The position numbers and the translations under genes are program-made. Of a stretch of DNA of 8,503 bases, positions 1 to 6,332 are shown in pieces; position 1 is the stretch's first letter; every line of letters begins with the position of its first letter. This DNA is from Spirochaetota bacterium (GTDB lineage Bacteria; Spirochaetota; UBA4802; JAFGJZ01). The notes beneath the pieces were generated by a model. That model saw nothing but the letters and a program-made list of their open reading frames with translations. It was not told where the DNA came from and did not search any database. The stretch covers positions 1 to 8,503 of the forward strand of contig JAEWVL010000241.1 of assembly GCA_023396665.1 (NCBI GenBank), given 5' to 3'.

Positions 1-43
1 TCCCCCCCCTGCCTGAAGCGCTTGTGATTGTTTCGTAAACTTT

Positions 44-1780
44 TTAATTAACCGTTCTCGCCATGCGAAGACCGCTTCGCGGTGGATTCTTTTCGAGCCT
101 GCTCTTGTTCGAACGGGTAAATGACGACAGCGCAAGGGTATTTGCAAGATGGGTCCCGCCGCGAATGCAGTGGTAGAGGGTGCCCCCGACATCGAAGTAG
201 CGCGGGTTCGTCACGTCCGATGCCAGGTAGGGCTGTGTATGGGTGTCGTGGCACCACTCTTCGACATTGCCGCACATGTCGTAGAGGCCGAAGTCGTTCG
301 GCAGGTACTGCCCTGCCGCACAGGGCGTGGCGCTGTTATATCTCGCATAGAGCGCCGCCGCGCTGTTGTCGTCGCCCCAGAAAAACTGCGTTGTGCTGTA
401 AGCGCGGCACGCGTACTCCCACTCGGCTTCGCTCGGCAGCCTGTAGCCCAGATTATCGCTGAACTTTATAGGCCGCTCCGTTGCGGCGGGAAAAGTGTCT
501 ACCACCGTATTGTCTTCGTAGCGATAGCAGCAACAGGAGCTGCCGAGCGTGAGCTGCGTTAACAGATTGCAGAGCAACACGGCGTCGTACCACGAGCAGC
601 CGCCTGCGGGAAGCGGGTCGTCGCTGCCGTTTATTTGCGAGATAAATTCACTCGAAAAACCGTAAAAAACGGGTTTGGAATGCGCATATGTCAGAAGCTC
701 TTTCACCTGCAACACCGTCATCTCGGTAAGCGCGAGATGAAAATCGCGCGTCAGCGTAACCTTGTGCGCGTTATAGGCGTAAGAGTCGTCGCCCATCATG
801 AACGATTTGTTCGCGGCGGTGATGCGGTTAAAGCGCATCGAAAACGTGGTACCGCCGATAGCCACTTCGCTTTGATGCAGAGACATGCCGAAAGCCGCAG
901 CCGATAGTTCACTCTCGCTTTCGTCATCGGCGGTAAGCGCCGTCACGCGAAAGTCGTAAAACATGCCCTGCGTAAGCAGGACGCTGTCGAACTCGAAACT
1001 TTGAGTGGCGCTTTCTCCGCAGTAATAAAGTACGCCTTCATTATAGAAGTACACCCTGTAGCGGGTCGCGTTAACAACCGCATCGTAGCGAAGCGTTATT
1101 TTCGCGTTCCCTTCGCCCTTAGAGGCGCTAACAGAACCTACAGGCTCAAATTTTGTGCAGCCCCAGACCGCTTCTGACATGCATTCGAGCACATCGCTTT
1201 TCTTCGCCTTTACGCGGTACCAGCAGCGAAGCCCCCTGGCGCAGCTTGTGTCGCTATACGATGCCGCCTTGACCGTCGCTATTTCGCTGTACGTGCCGTT
1301 CTCACTTGCCGCACGCGATATAACAAAGGTGTCTGCGCCGCTGTTTGACTGCCAGCTCAGCGTAATCGCAGTGCCGGATGCACCGCGGCTGCAATGAAGC
1401 AGGGGCGGCTGCATGCGGCAATAGCCCGAGTCGGCGGCACTGAACTGTGTATTGCGCCCGTCGTTGAAAACCGCCGTTACACAGTACTCGTAGCCGGTGT
1501 TATTTTCGACCTCAGAATCGCGGTACAGTGCGGTGGCGCTGCTGCCGATTTTTTTCCAGTCTGAGTTTTTGCGGCGGAAAATCTGATATGAGGCGGCGCC
1601 TTCGACCGGCTGCCATGTCAGTTCGACATAGCCGCCGTAACTGCCGTCGCTCGCGCAAAAATCGAGAGGCGCATCGAGCAGGTAGGACACGGCGTCGGGA
1701 TCAGAAGGGTTGTTCTGGTTAGGCGAATCACAGGCGAACAGAAGCATGCACAGCAGAAAAAGAGAATATAATTTTTTCAT
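44..1780 (-). CDS. Lipoprotein with three FN3-like repeats and a C-terminal SUMF1/FGE-like domain
   Basis: A 578-aa exported lipoprotein. The signal peptide MKKLYSLFLLCMLLFAC ends in a lipobox (L14-F-A-C17), so Cys17 should be lipidated. Three fibronectin-III-like repeats follow at about residues 38-122, 126-208 and 213-298. A formylglycine-generating-enzyme/SUMF1 domain occupies about 306-574, with YRLPSEAEWEYACRA (446-460), NDFGLYDMCGNVEEW (495-509), RGGTH (540-544) and a final SGLRMAR. The two catalytic cysteines of true FGE, expected just after the RGG motif, appear to be Ala and Leu here, so sulfatase activation is unlikely. A binding or structural surface role is inferred. The mature protein has 19 further cysteines, including a CCC triplet (416-418). 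The ATG at 1780 is chosen over an in-frame GTG at 1786 because GGAG (1786-1789) overlaps that GTG but sits 5 bases before the ATG. It is the last gene of a three-gene operon. Domain calls are confident; the function is not known. Confidence 0.9.
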   Translation of the reverse strand: MKKLYSLFLLCMLLFACDSPNQNNPSDPDAVSYLLDAPLDFCASDGSYGGYVELTWQPVEGAASYQIFRRKNSDWKKIGSSATALYRDSEVENNTGYEYCVTAVFNDGRNTQFSAADSGYCRMQPPLLHCSRGASGTAITLSWQSNSGADTFVISRAASENGTYSEIATVKAASYSDTSCARGLRCWYRVKAKKSDVLECMSEAVWGCTKFEPVGSVSASKGEGNAKITLRYDAVVNATRYRVYFYNEGVLYYCGESATQSFEFDSVLLTQGMFYDFRVTALTADDESESELSAAAFGMSLHQSEVAIGGTTFSMRFNRITAANKSFMMGDDSYAYNAHKVTLTRDFHLALTEMTVLQVKELLTYAHSKPVFYGFSSEFISQINGSDDPLPAGGCSWYDAVLLCNLLTQLTLGSSCCCYRYEDNTVVDTFPAATERPIKFSDNLGYRLPSEAEWEYACRAYSTTQFFWGDDNSAAALYARYNSATPCAAGQYLPNDFGLYDMCGNVEEWCHDTHTQPYLASDVTNPRYFDVGGTLYHCIRGGTHLANTLALSSFTRSNKSRLEKNPPRSGLRMARTVN

Positions 1781-1814
1781 AATCACTCCATTGTATTCAA
1801 ATTAAGCAATGGCA

Positions 1815-2756
1815 CTAAAAACGATAATTGAGCACAAGGCCCGGTACCATTTCACTGTCGATTTCGAAGAGCAGGGGCGAAAACGAAAGCGACGGCGAAT
1901 CGGTGTAGGCGGAATTCCAGGGCTGTTTCGGCGGCCGTGCTGCCGGCCAAAACGAGAAGCTGTAGGCGTCGATGAAATTATAGAGCCAGAAAACCCCGGT
2001 ACCCACCGCACACAGCTGATAGACGGTGAAGGCGTTTCGCATGTCGCCGCGCTTTCGATCCATCTTGTCAATATAGGCCGTATCGCCCGGATACTCGGGC
2101 CCGCCGTTGTAATTGTCGTAAATTTCGCGGCGGTAGGCGTAGTTGCCGTACGAAACGCCTGTCGCGACAAGCCCCAGACCGAATACGAGCTGAAAGACCC
2201 TGCCCTTCACATGATGGCCGTAATAGCTCTGCGCAAGACCCGGAACGAGCGAGCGCACATAGAAGCCCTCTTTCGTGGGACCGTTAAACTCGATCACATT
2301 CTCTCTCAAATAACTTGCGACACGATCCGCTACCCTGAGAGCCGCTTCATCTGCGGCAACACCCTCAAAGTCGGCTCGCGCGGCGTACACTACCTTTTGT
2401 GTCTGAGGATCGACAACATAGAGTGTCAATTCGTAATCTTTACCGTCCTTGCTGATGACAGAAAAAAGCCCTCTATCGGCGTCGACTCTCTTGCACCAAT
2501 AAGCGAGATTGGCTTCACCCGTGATATCAGCACGGTAAACTTCGGATGCGGTTATCAACTGAATATCGTCGGTACCATAAACAACGAGTCCCTGTTTTTG
2601 CAGGGCATCGGCAAGAACAAGTTCGGTTCCTCTGCGAAGCGATTCGGAGACATCCCCTCTCTTATCGATGCCACTAAAGACAACCTTTTGTGACGCACAC
2701 AGAATGTTCACTTGAACAAGCAGGATAATAATGAGTAATGTGATTCTAACGCTCAT
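1815..2756 (-). CDS. Exported protein with DUF5683-like C-terminal region
   Basis: A 313-aa protein with an N-terminal signal sequence (MSVRITLLIIILLVQVNILCA, probable signal peptidase I cleavage near LCA/S; the -1 Leu argues against lipidation). Residues about 23-155 form an alpha/beta region with a paired 'K-V-V-F..I' start and 'RRGTELVLADAL', reminiscent of TolB/CsgG-type N-terminal domains, but this is only a resemblance. Residues about 168-268 look like DUF5683: a 'PGLAQSYYGHHVKG' turn, a hydrophobic segment (VFQLVFGLGLVATG), an arginine-rich linker and a second hydrophobic segment ending 'YNFIDAY'. The C-terminus ends in an aromatic residue (LNYRF), as outer-membrane strands often do. 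The ATG at 2756 is preferred because the start at 2783 would lie deep inside the upstream gene and lacks a close Shine-Dalgarno; even so, AGGAA is about 13 bases from 2756, so the start is not certain. It overlaps the upstream gene by 11 bases. Function unknown. Confidence 0.82.
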   Translation of the reverse strand: MSVRITLLIIILLVQVNILCASQKVVFSGIDKRGDVSESLRRGTELVLADALQKQGLVVYGTDDIQLITASEVYRADITGEANLAYWCKRVDADRGLFSVISKDGKDYELTLYVVDPQTQKVVYAARADFEGVAADEAALRVADRVASYLRENVIEFNGPTKEGFYVRSLVPGLAQSYYGHHVKGRVFQLVFGLGLVATGVSYGNYAYRREIYDNYNGGPEYPGDTAYIDKMDRKRGDMRNAFTVYQLCAVGTGVFWLYNFIDAYSFSFWPAARPPKQPWNSAYTDSPSLSFSPLLFEIDSEMVPGLVLNYRF

Positions 2757-3033
2757 AATGGTAGATATATTCCTGCACAACATCAGTTTTTTTCAATGAT
2801 GTCCTTTTATCTTTTTTCCCATCACTATCCGATTTGCCTCCCTCCATGCTCTCTTGAATTGTATTGCGTTCAGCCTTGATCGATATAAGTTCCATCTGTA
2901 TCAATTGAAAACGATTTTCGGAACGTTGATCAATAGCAGATAGATCACGGAGACATTTGCCTAACAATAGAAGCGAGAGAAACTGAAGCGAGCAAATAAG
3001 TATCAGTAAATAATTGTTATTCTTGTTTTTCAT
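2746..3033 (-). CDS. Small membrane-anchored coiled-coil protein, unknown function
   Basis: A 95-aa protein that I do not recognise. Residues 8-25 form one strongly hydrophobic segment (YLLILICSLQFLSLLLLG), probably an uncleaved anchor with a short Lys/Asn-rich cytoplasmic tail. Residues about 28-62 have heptad-like spacing of hydrophobics (L, I, L, I, M, I) and suggest a coiled coil. The rest is charged and low in complexity (GGKSDSDGKKDKR), ending with the aromatic run EYIYHYER. It is the first gene of the three-gene envelope operon, and its stop lies 11 bases inside the start of the next gene, so translational coupling is likely. Base composition is more AT-rich than the two genes that follow. 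The ribosome site is weak (GAAAG before gatatggtATG). A complete reading frame, operon position and a sensible membrane topology support a real gene; the role is unknown. Confidence 0.68.
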   Translation of the reverse strand: MKNKNNNYLLILICSLQFLSLLLLGKCLRDLSAIDQRSENRFQLIQMELISIKAERNTIQESMEGGKSDSDGKKDKRTSLKKTDVVQEYIYHYER

Positions 3034-3065
3034 ACCATATCTTTCGCTACTTAGTTTTATTGATA

Positions 3066-3071
3066 TGTCAA
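3066..3071 (-). promoter_or_regulatory. Possible -35 box upstream of the envelope operon
   Basis: A perfect TTGACA on the minus strand, 33 bases before the ATG at 3033. No good -10 hexamer lies at 16-18 bases (the sequence there is close to TAGCGA), so this is only a partial promoter match in AT-rich DNA. Confidence 0.25.
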
Positions 3072-3243
3072 ATTAATAAATACACATTTTTGCATTTTTT
3101 TTGATGCCACTGGTTTTGCGATTTTTAATCATGCATTACCCAAGTGATTGTACATTTTACATAACGAGAAGCACTTATGAAGAACTTGTTTATCTGAACC
3201 TAAGTCTTCAAAACTCATAGATACCAACAAATCCATCAAATTT

Positions 3244-3276
3244 GAAAGCGGCGGCACGGGCCGCAGGAACGCTTTC
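3244..3276. repeat. Two-tier hairpin
   Basis: An outer 7-base stem GAAAGCG/CGCTTTC encloses an inner 5-base stem GCGGC/GCCGC with loop ACGG and a 5-base bulge (AGGAA). No T-tract follows on either strand, so it is not a canonical intrinsic terminator. Confidence 0.6.
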
Positions 3277-3456
3277 GCATGTATTACGTTTGAGCCGGGG
3301 CTTTTGCCGGTGATTTCTGCATTTTTTTTATTTTTTTACCATGGCAAAGCGGCAGGGCCTTGTGCAGAAACTTCGGGTCCGTCACACGCATGTTTTTGCG
3401 CCATGTGTGCGGGATCGCTTAAGACGGGGAAATTGCGCGAGGAGTGATGCTGTCCG

Positions 3457-3467
3457 GTATCCCCCCG
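3457..3467 (-). repeat. G6-GATAC element, copy 1
   Basis: Reads CGGGGGGATAC on the minus strand. It forms one side of a helix with 3421-3429 (AAGACG...GGG paired to CCC...CGTCTT, with CG bulged). Shared with copies at 4367-4379 and 6530-6542. Confidence 0.5.
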
Positions 3468-3517
3468 CGTCTTTTAACTGATTTGTCGAAACTGCATGTT
3501 GTTTTAGATAATTAGCG

Positions 3518-3537
3518 TAACATAACTATGTTATAAT
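3518..3537 (+). promoter_or_regulatory. Extended -10 promoter with overlapping palindromic operator
   Basis: The perfect inverted repeat TAACATA-AC-TATGTTA (3518-3533) runs into TATAAT (3532-3537). The TG at 3529-3530 makes an extended -10 (TGTTATAAT), which fits the absence of a good -35 box. The predicted transcript starts near 3544, giving a leader of about 24 bases to the ATG at 3568. The core ACAT-N4-ATGT is the type of half-site used by many small winged-helix repressors; the PadR-family gene at 4265 is a candidate binder by proximity only. Confidence 0.7.
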
Positions 3538-3567
3538 GTTCTAACTTATTAAAACGGAGGAAAAGCC

Positions 3568-3714
3568 ATGATTAAAGATACATACACCCATAACAACGAT
3601 AATTTTAATGTTCGCGAAAACGCAAGCGTTCAGGACGAGATATGCACAAAGCCCTTTGACTATGAGTACGCCCGTGCGGAGGACAGCGACGAGGCCTGCA
3701 TCGATTGTGAGTGA
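3568..3714 (+). CDS. 48-aa acidic cysteine-containing peptide
   Basis: A short gene of 48 codons starting MIKDTYTHNNDNFNV and ending DSDEACIDCE. I do not recognise the family. It has a near-ideal Shine-Dalgarno (GGAGG at 3556-3560, 7 bases before the ATG), its own extended -10 promoter and a palindromic operator, which together argue strongly for real expression. The protein has no signal peptide or membrane segment. It is acidic, especially over residues 31-48, and carries cysteines at 26, 44 and 47, the last two as a C-terminal C-x-x-C. This could bind a metal or form a disulfide, or the peptide could be the precursor of a modified peptide, but no modification enzyme is visible nearby. It is convergent with the PadR-family gene, with 14 bases between the stops and no terminator hairpin in that gap. 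Existence likely, function unknown. Confidence 0.7.
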   Translation: MIKDTYTHNNDNFNVRENASVQDEICTKPFDYEYARAEDSDEACIDCE

Positions 3715-3728
3715 GGTGAAAGCGATAA

Positions 3729-4265
3729 TTACGACTCAATCTCCTTACGCAGTACGTCCCTGAACCAGTCAATACCGTTTCTGTGCGCCATGATGCCGTA
3801 GTCGAGTGTCGCCAGACGGTATTGCGCCTGTCTGCGATACTCCGCATCCATCTCGCGTGAATTATAATCGGCAAAGTTGTTCTCGAGTTCGGCTAGTACG
3901 GCCTCGGCAGTTTTGACGATCAGCGTGAGAATGGCGATGCGCTCCTGTCGCGACTCGACCAGCCCCAGAAAAAAGTATCTCGCAAGCGCCGTCTCTTCGA
4001 GCCGTGAGAGCGGCAGCGGCTCGTGCATCATTGCGAAAAAACGCTCGCGCCCCGCAGCGCTGACCCGGTAGACGCGTTTTCGGCGCCCCTGCGTCTGCTG
4101 CGAGGCGATTTCGATCAGGCCGTTTTGCAGCAGTTTGGCCAGGGTCGTCTGAATGCTGCCGAGACTGGCGCTGTAAAACAGGCTCAGGCTGCTTTCAAAA
4201 GTCAGTTTCATATCGTAGAGCGTCTGTGGTGCGTGCAGCAGCACACCGAGAATACAAAAATCCAT
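3729..4265 (-). CDS. PadR-family transcriptional regulator
   Basis: A 178-aa regulator. The N-terminal 80 residues fit the PadR winged helix: MDFCILGVLLHAPQTLYDMK (helix 1 and the usual G/Y-x-hydrophobic region), then SLGSIQTTLAKLLQNGLIE (recognition helix equivalent to the family's 'gSIYpaLkrLe.eGLi') and the wing QTQGRRKRVYRVSAAGRERF. Residues about 85-175 form a helical C-terminal dimerisation region of the VirR/PadR_C type (ARYFFLGLVESRQER...LAELE...YRLATLDYGI). Length is normal for the subfamily. The family usually represses a neighbouring, often divergent, gene and releases DNA on binding a small molecule or on envelope stress. Here the divergent serine hydrolase, 190 bases away, is the obvious target, and autoregulation is likely. 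The ribosome site is weak (CGGAT), and an in-frame stop just upstream fixes the ATG as the only start. Confidence 0.88.
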   Translation of the reverse strand: MDFCILGVLLHAPQTLYDMKLTFESSLSLFYSASLGSIQTTLAKLLQNGLIEIASQQTQGRRKRVYRVSAAGRERFFAMMHEPLPLSRLEETALARYFFLGLVESRQERIAILTLIVKTAEAVLAELENNFADYNSREMDAEYRRQAQYRLATLDYGIMAHRNGIDWFRDVLRKEIES

Positions 4266-4366
4266 ACCATATCCGAATGCTTACATTTGTCTCATGTTGC
4301 CTCTTTGTACAGCCCCTGCACAGCCTTTTTCGCGCATTATTGCAAAAACCTGCTCTTTTTTCCTCT

Positions 4367-4379
4367 TACGGGGGGATAC
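4367..4379 (+). repeat. G6-GATAC element, copy 2
   Basis: TACGGGGGGATAC lies 15 bases before the -35 box of the serine hydrolase gene, in its sense direction. It is identical over 13 bases to the minus-strand copy at 6530-6542. No partner C-run is seen downstream, so the closing helix found for the other two copies is missing. Confidence 0.5.
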
Positions 4380-4393
4380 TGATCGATTATATG

Positions 4394-4422
4394 TTGACGA
4401 ATATCGGCTCTTTTACAATATT
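4394..4422 (+). promoter_or_regulatory. Promoter of the serine hydrolase gene
   Basis: TTGACG (4394-4399), a 17-base spacer and AATATT (4417-4422), matching five and four of six consensus bases. The start codon lies 33 bases beyond the -10. The -10 is covered by the inverted repeat at 4419-4435. Confidence 0.5.
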
Positions 4423-4435
4423 ACTATTAGTAATA
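4419..4435. promoter_or_regulatory. Palindromic operator candidate in the PadR/hydrolase intergenic region
   Basis: A perfect inverted repeat TATTACT-ATT-AGTAATA between the divergent PadR-family and hydrolase genes, overlapping the hydrolase -10. Position and symmetry suit repression by the adjacent PadR protein. The half-site differs from that of the operator at 3518-3533, so both need not bind the same protein. Confidence 0.5.
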
Positions 4436-4455
4436 ATGTTATTGCAGGAGATACC

Positions 4456-5622
4456 ATGACAACAAAAAATCGCCCCTTGTTAATTTCGGCACTTGTGCTG
4501 AGCATTCTGCTTGCGCTGCCGGCCTTCTCATTTTTACAGGCATCAAGGCAGATCGATAAACAAAAAGCCATCGAGCTTATGCGGCGCAATGTCGAGCGGC
4601 TTGTCCGAAAATCTCCGCGCCTTGCGGGCACCACGATGGCGGTATATATGCCCGAAAAAGGCATAGACAGCGAATTCGGCGCAAGCCACCGGCTTTTTCA
4701 CACCGCAAGCGTCGGAAAGCTCTTTACCTCGGTCATGATCGTACGCAAAATCGAATCGGGGGCGATACGCGCCGAAAGCAGAATATGCGAGCTTGTGCCC
4801 GAACAGACGCTAGCGGGCCTTTTTGTTTTTGAAGGCAAAGATTACGCGAATGAGGTGAGTGTCGAACAGCTGCTCGCACACAGCTCGGGTATCGCCGACT
4901 ATTTCGACGGTGATACCTTTGACGGCACCAAAAAGGTGAGCAAACTGATGATAGACGAGCCCGATCGCGAATGGACACCGGCGTTGCTGCTTGAGCACAG
5001 CCGTCTGCACCAGCACGCGGTGGCAAAGCCCGGCGAACGCTACCATTACAGCGACAGCGGCTATATTCTGCTTGGGCTCGCGATAGAAGCGCTCTACGGC
5101 AGGCCTTTCGAACAGGCCGTGGCCGATGAGATTCTGATACCCCTCGGAATGAACGACAGCTACATGCCCTGGCGCTCGCAACCCGTCAACAAACCCGCCA
5201 TGGAACTGCCGCCAAGCTGGCTGAACGGTCATGATCTCAGCCGCGCGCGCTCGATGAGCGCCGATCACGCCGGAGGCGGTTTTGCGACTACCACTAAAGA
5301 CCTGATGCTTTTCGGCCGCGCCATTCTCGACGGCCGCCTCATCTCGCGAAAGAGCCTCGAGTGGATGTCCGAAGATTTGAATGTATTCGGACGGGGCATG
5401 CATTACGGGCGGGGCATGATGCGATTGAAAATGGGCGAATTTTTTCCACTGCTCGCCTCGTACCCCGAGATGATCGGCCACATGGGCATTCTTGGCACGC
5501 AGTTCTTTTTCGATGTCGACAGCGGCAGCATAATAGTTATCTCGCTGTGCGACAGCGGCCACATGCCAGACAGCGTCAGGCTTCTGATCAGCGCGCTGGG
5601 CACCGGCATGCGGGTAAAATAG
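4456..5622 (+). CDS. Exported serine hydrolase, beta-lactamase/DD-peptidase fold (class C type)
   Basis: A 388-aa protein with an N-terminal membrane or signal segment (LLISALVLSILLALPAFSF, residues 8-26), placing the catalytic domain outside the inner membrane. Catalytic motifs of the PF00144 serine hydrolase family are present: S85-V-G-K88 (nucleophile and general base), Y198-S-D200 (the usual YxN, here YSD), a 'HAGGGFATTTKDLMLFG' segment (271-287), and H342-M-G344 in place of KTG. LLAHSSGIADY (139-149) is the family's 'LLsHtSGl.dy'. Family members include DD-carboxypeptidases, esterases and some beta-lactamases. YSD plus HMG fits the peptidase/esterase-like branch better than a dedicated beta-lactamase, but substrate cannot be read from sequence. 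The ATG at 4456 is chosen because AGGAG (4446-4450) sits 5 bases upstream and the signal segment starts just after it; the open frame extends upstream without a better start. Probably controlled by the divergent PadR protein. Confidence 0.88.
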   Translation: MTTKNRPLLISALVLSILLALPAFSFLQASRQIDKQKAIELMRRNVERLVRKSPRLAGTTMAVYMPEKGIDSEFGASHRLFHTASVGKLFTSVMIVRKIESGAIRAESRICELVPEQTLAGLFVFEGKDYANEVSVEQLLAHSSGIADYFDGDTFDGTKKVSKLMIDEPDREWTPALLLEHSRLHQHAVAKPGERYHYSDSGYILLGLAIEALYGRPFEQAVADEILIPLGMNDSYMPWRSQPVNKPAMELPPSWLNGHDLSRARSMSADHAGGGFATTTKDLMLFGRAILDGRLISRKSLEWMSEDLNVFGRGMHYGRGMMRLKMGEFFPLLASYPEMIGHMGILGTQFFFDVDSGSIIVISLCDSGHMPDSVRLLISALGTGMRVK

Positions 5623-5625
5623 CGG

Positions 5626-5648
5626 GCGCATCGGTTTGACCGAAGCGC
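5626..5648. terminator. Possible bidirectional terminator hairpin
   Basis: GCGC-A-TCGGT-TTG-ACCGA-A-GCGC forms a 9-pair stem with one A/A mismatch and a 3-base loop, between the convergent hydrolase (ends 5622) and DJ-1/PfpI genes (ends 5694). T-runs are poor on both sides (only ATTTT on the minus strand), so efficiency is doubtful. Confidence 0.4.
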
Positions 5649-5693
5649 AAATCGCAGAAGCAGTCTAAGGGTTTTCCGATAAACAGAAAATTG

Positions 5694-6332
5694 TCATTGT
5701 AATGATTCGTTCAGCGCGAAGAAACTCTGCGCATCGCGGGTTGTGTACAATTGATACCAGGCTTCGAGGGTTTCTTCTTTCATGACATCGAGTTTTTTCA
5801 GAACCTCGCGGGAAAATTCGAGGGGAGCAAGACCCGAGGCGGTGACAAGATTTGCGTCAACAACCGCAGCCTCGTTTTGGTAACAGTCAATGCCCTTGTA
5901 TGCCGGACAGGCATATTGCAGGTACTGCGCATCGTTACTCGTGTGTTTTCGATTGTCGAGCAGGCCCCGGCCGGCGAGAGCGACAGTCGCTCCGCAGATT
6001 GCGGCGACGCATACCCCCCGATCGATTAAGCCCTCGACAAGATTCAGCACCGACTGATTGTCTTCGTGCACCCAGGTGTCGGCTCCGGGCAATAGCAGCA
6101 CGTCGCCTTTTTGAAATACGACCCGGTCAAGAGAAGTATCGGGTGTGATTGTATGCCCGCCCATCGTGGTAATTGCCCGCATCGTATTGCCCACGCGGGT
6201 CAGTTGCACGTTTTTGTCCTTTGATAAGAAACGTTTGCTGCTGACTTCTGCGCAGATGTAGGCTATCTCCCAGTCTGCAAGCGTATCGAGTATATACACA
6301 TAGAGATTTTTATGGGGCTGTTCATTATTCAT
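5694..6332 (-). CDS. DJ-1/PfpI-family (class I glutamine amidotransferase-like) protein
   Basis: A 212-aa cytoplasmic protein. It shows the DJ-1/PfpI fold landmarks: a first strand LYVYILDTLADWE, with Glu22 at the position of the conserved acidic residue; DVLLLPGAD (77-85); the nucleophile elbow CVAAIC113GATVALA; GRGLLDNRKHTSN (121-133), with a histidine that could be catalytic; and LVTASGLAPLEFSREVLKKL (162-181). The pattern, especially the DWE start and the 'TASGLAPLEF' segment, resembles the YdeA/YraA-like branch. Known family activities include chaperone, deglycase, protease and hydratase functions, so the annotation stays general. Length is normal and no signal peptide is present. The ATG has GAGG (6340-6343) 7 bases upstream. 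A minus-strand promoter lies at 6552-6579, giving an unusually long leader. It is convergent with the hydrolase gene and probably monocistronic. Confidence 0.9.
   Translation of the reverse strand: MNNEQPHKNLYVYILDTLADWEIAYICAEVSSKRFLSKDKNVQLTRVGNTMRAITTMGGHTITPDTSLDRVVFQKGDVLLLPGADTWVHEDNQSVLNLVEGLIDRGVCVAAICGATVALAGRGLLDNRKHTSNDAQYLQYACPAYKGIDCYQNEAAVVDANLVTASGLAPLEFSREVLKKLDVMKEETLEAWYQLYTTRDAQSFFALNESLQ

Larger units (their letters stand above)
3034..3567. other. 534-base non-coding spacer with a hairpin cluster
   Basis: No convincing protein gene is seen on either strand. From 3034 to about 3240 the DNA is AT-rich and carries the probable promoter of the envelope operon. From 3244 to 3473 five stems follow one another: 3244-3250/3270-3276 with an inner stem 3251-3255/3260-3264; a small CC-GGC-TTTT-GCC-GG hairpin near 3294-3310; an exact 8-base pair 3314-3321/3363-3370; 3383-3392/3402-3409 with a 2-base bulge; and 3421-3429/3461-3473. 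From 3499 onward it holds the promoter and operator of the 48-aa gene. The stem cluster may be a structured RNA or a protein-binding region; the transcribed strand is not known. Confidence 0.6.

Noticed and set aside
68..88. CCGCTTCGCGGTGGAT resembles CCGCTCCGCGGTGGAT at 7064-7079.
   Set aside because: The first copy is inside the lipoprotein gene and both are built on a simple CCGC/GCGG palindrome; likely coincidence.
1809..2693. A 294-codon plus-strand open frame opposite the DUF5683-like gene.
   Set aside because: It is antisense to a gene with a signal peptide, family resemblance and operon context, and has no ribosome site or recognisable motif.
3104..3113. GATGCCACTG recalls a piece of the cobalamin riboswitch.
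   Set aside because: The conserved B12 box and the rest of the riboswitch core are absent on both strands.
3419..3477. Helix followed by CTTTTAAC as an intrinsic terminator on the plus strand.
   Set aside because: The loop is about 30 bases and the stem has a bulge; no plus-strand gene ends upstream of it.
4294..4455. N-terminal extension of the serine hydrolase to an upstream ATG.
   Set aside because: It would run through the promoter and operator and bury the signal segment; the ATG at 4456 has AGGAG at 5 bases.
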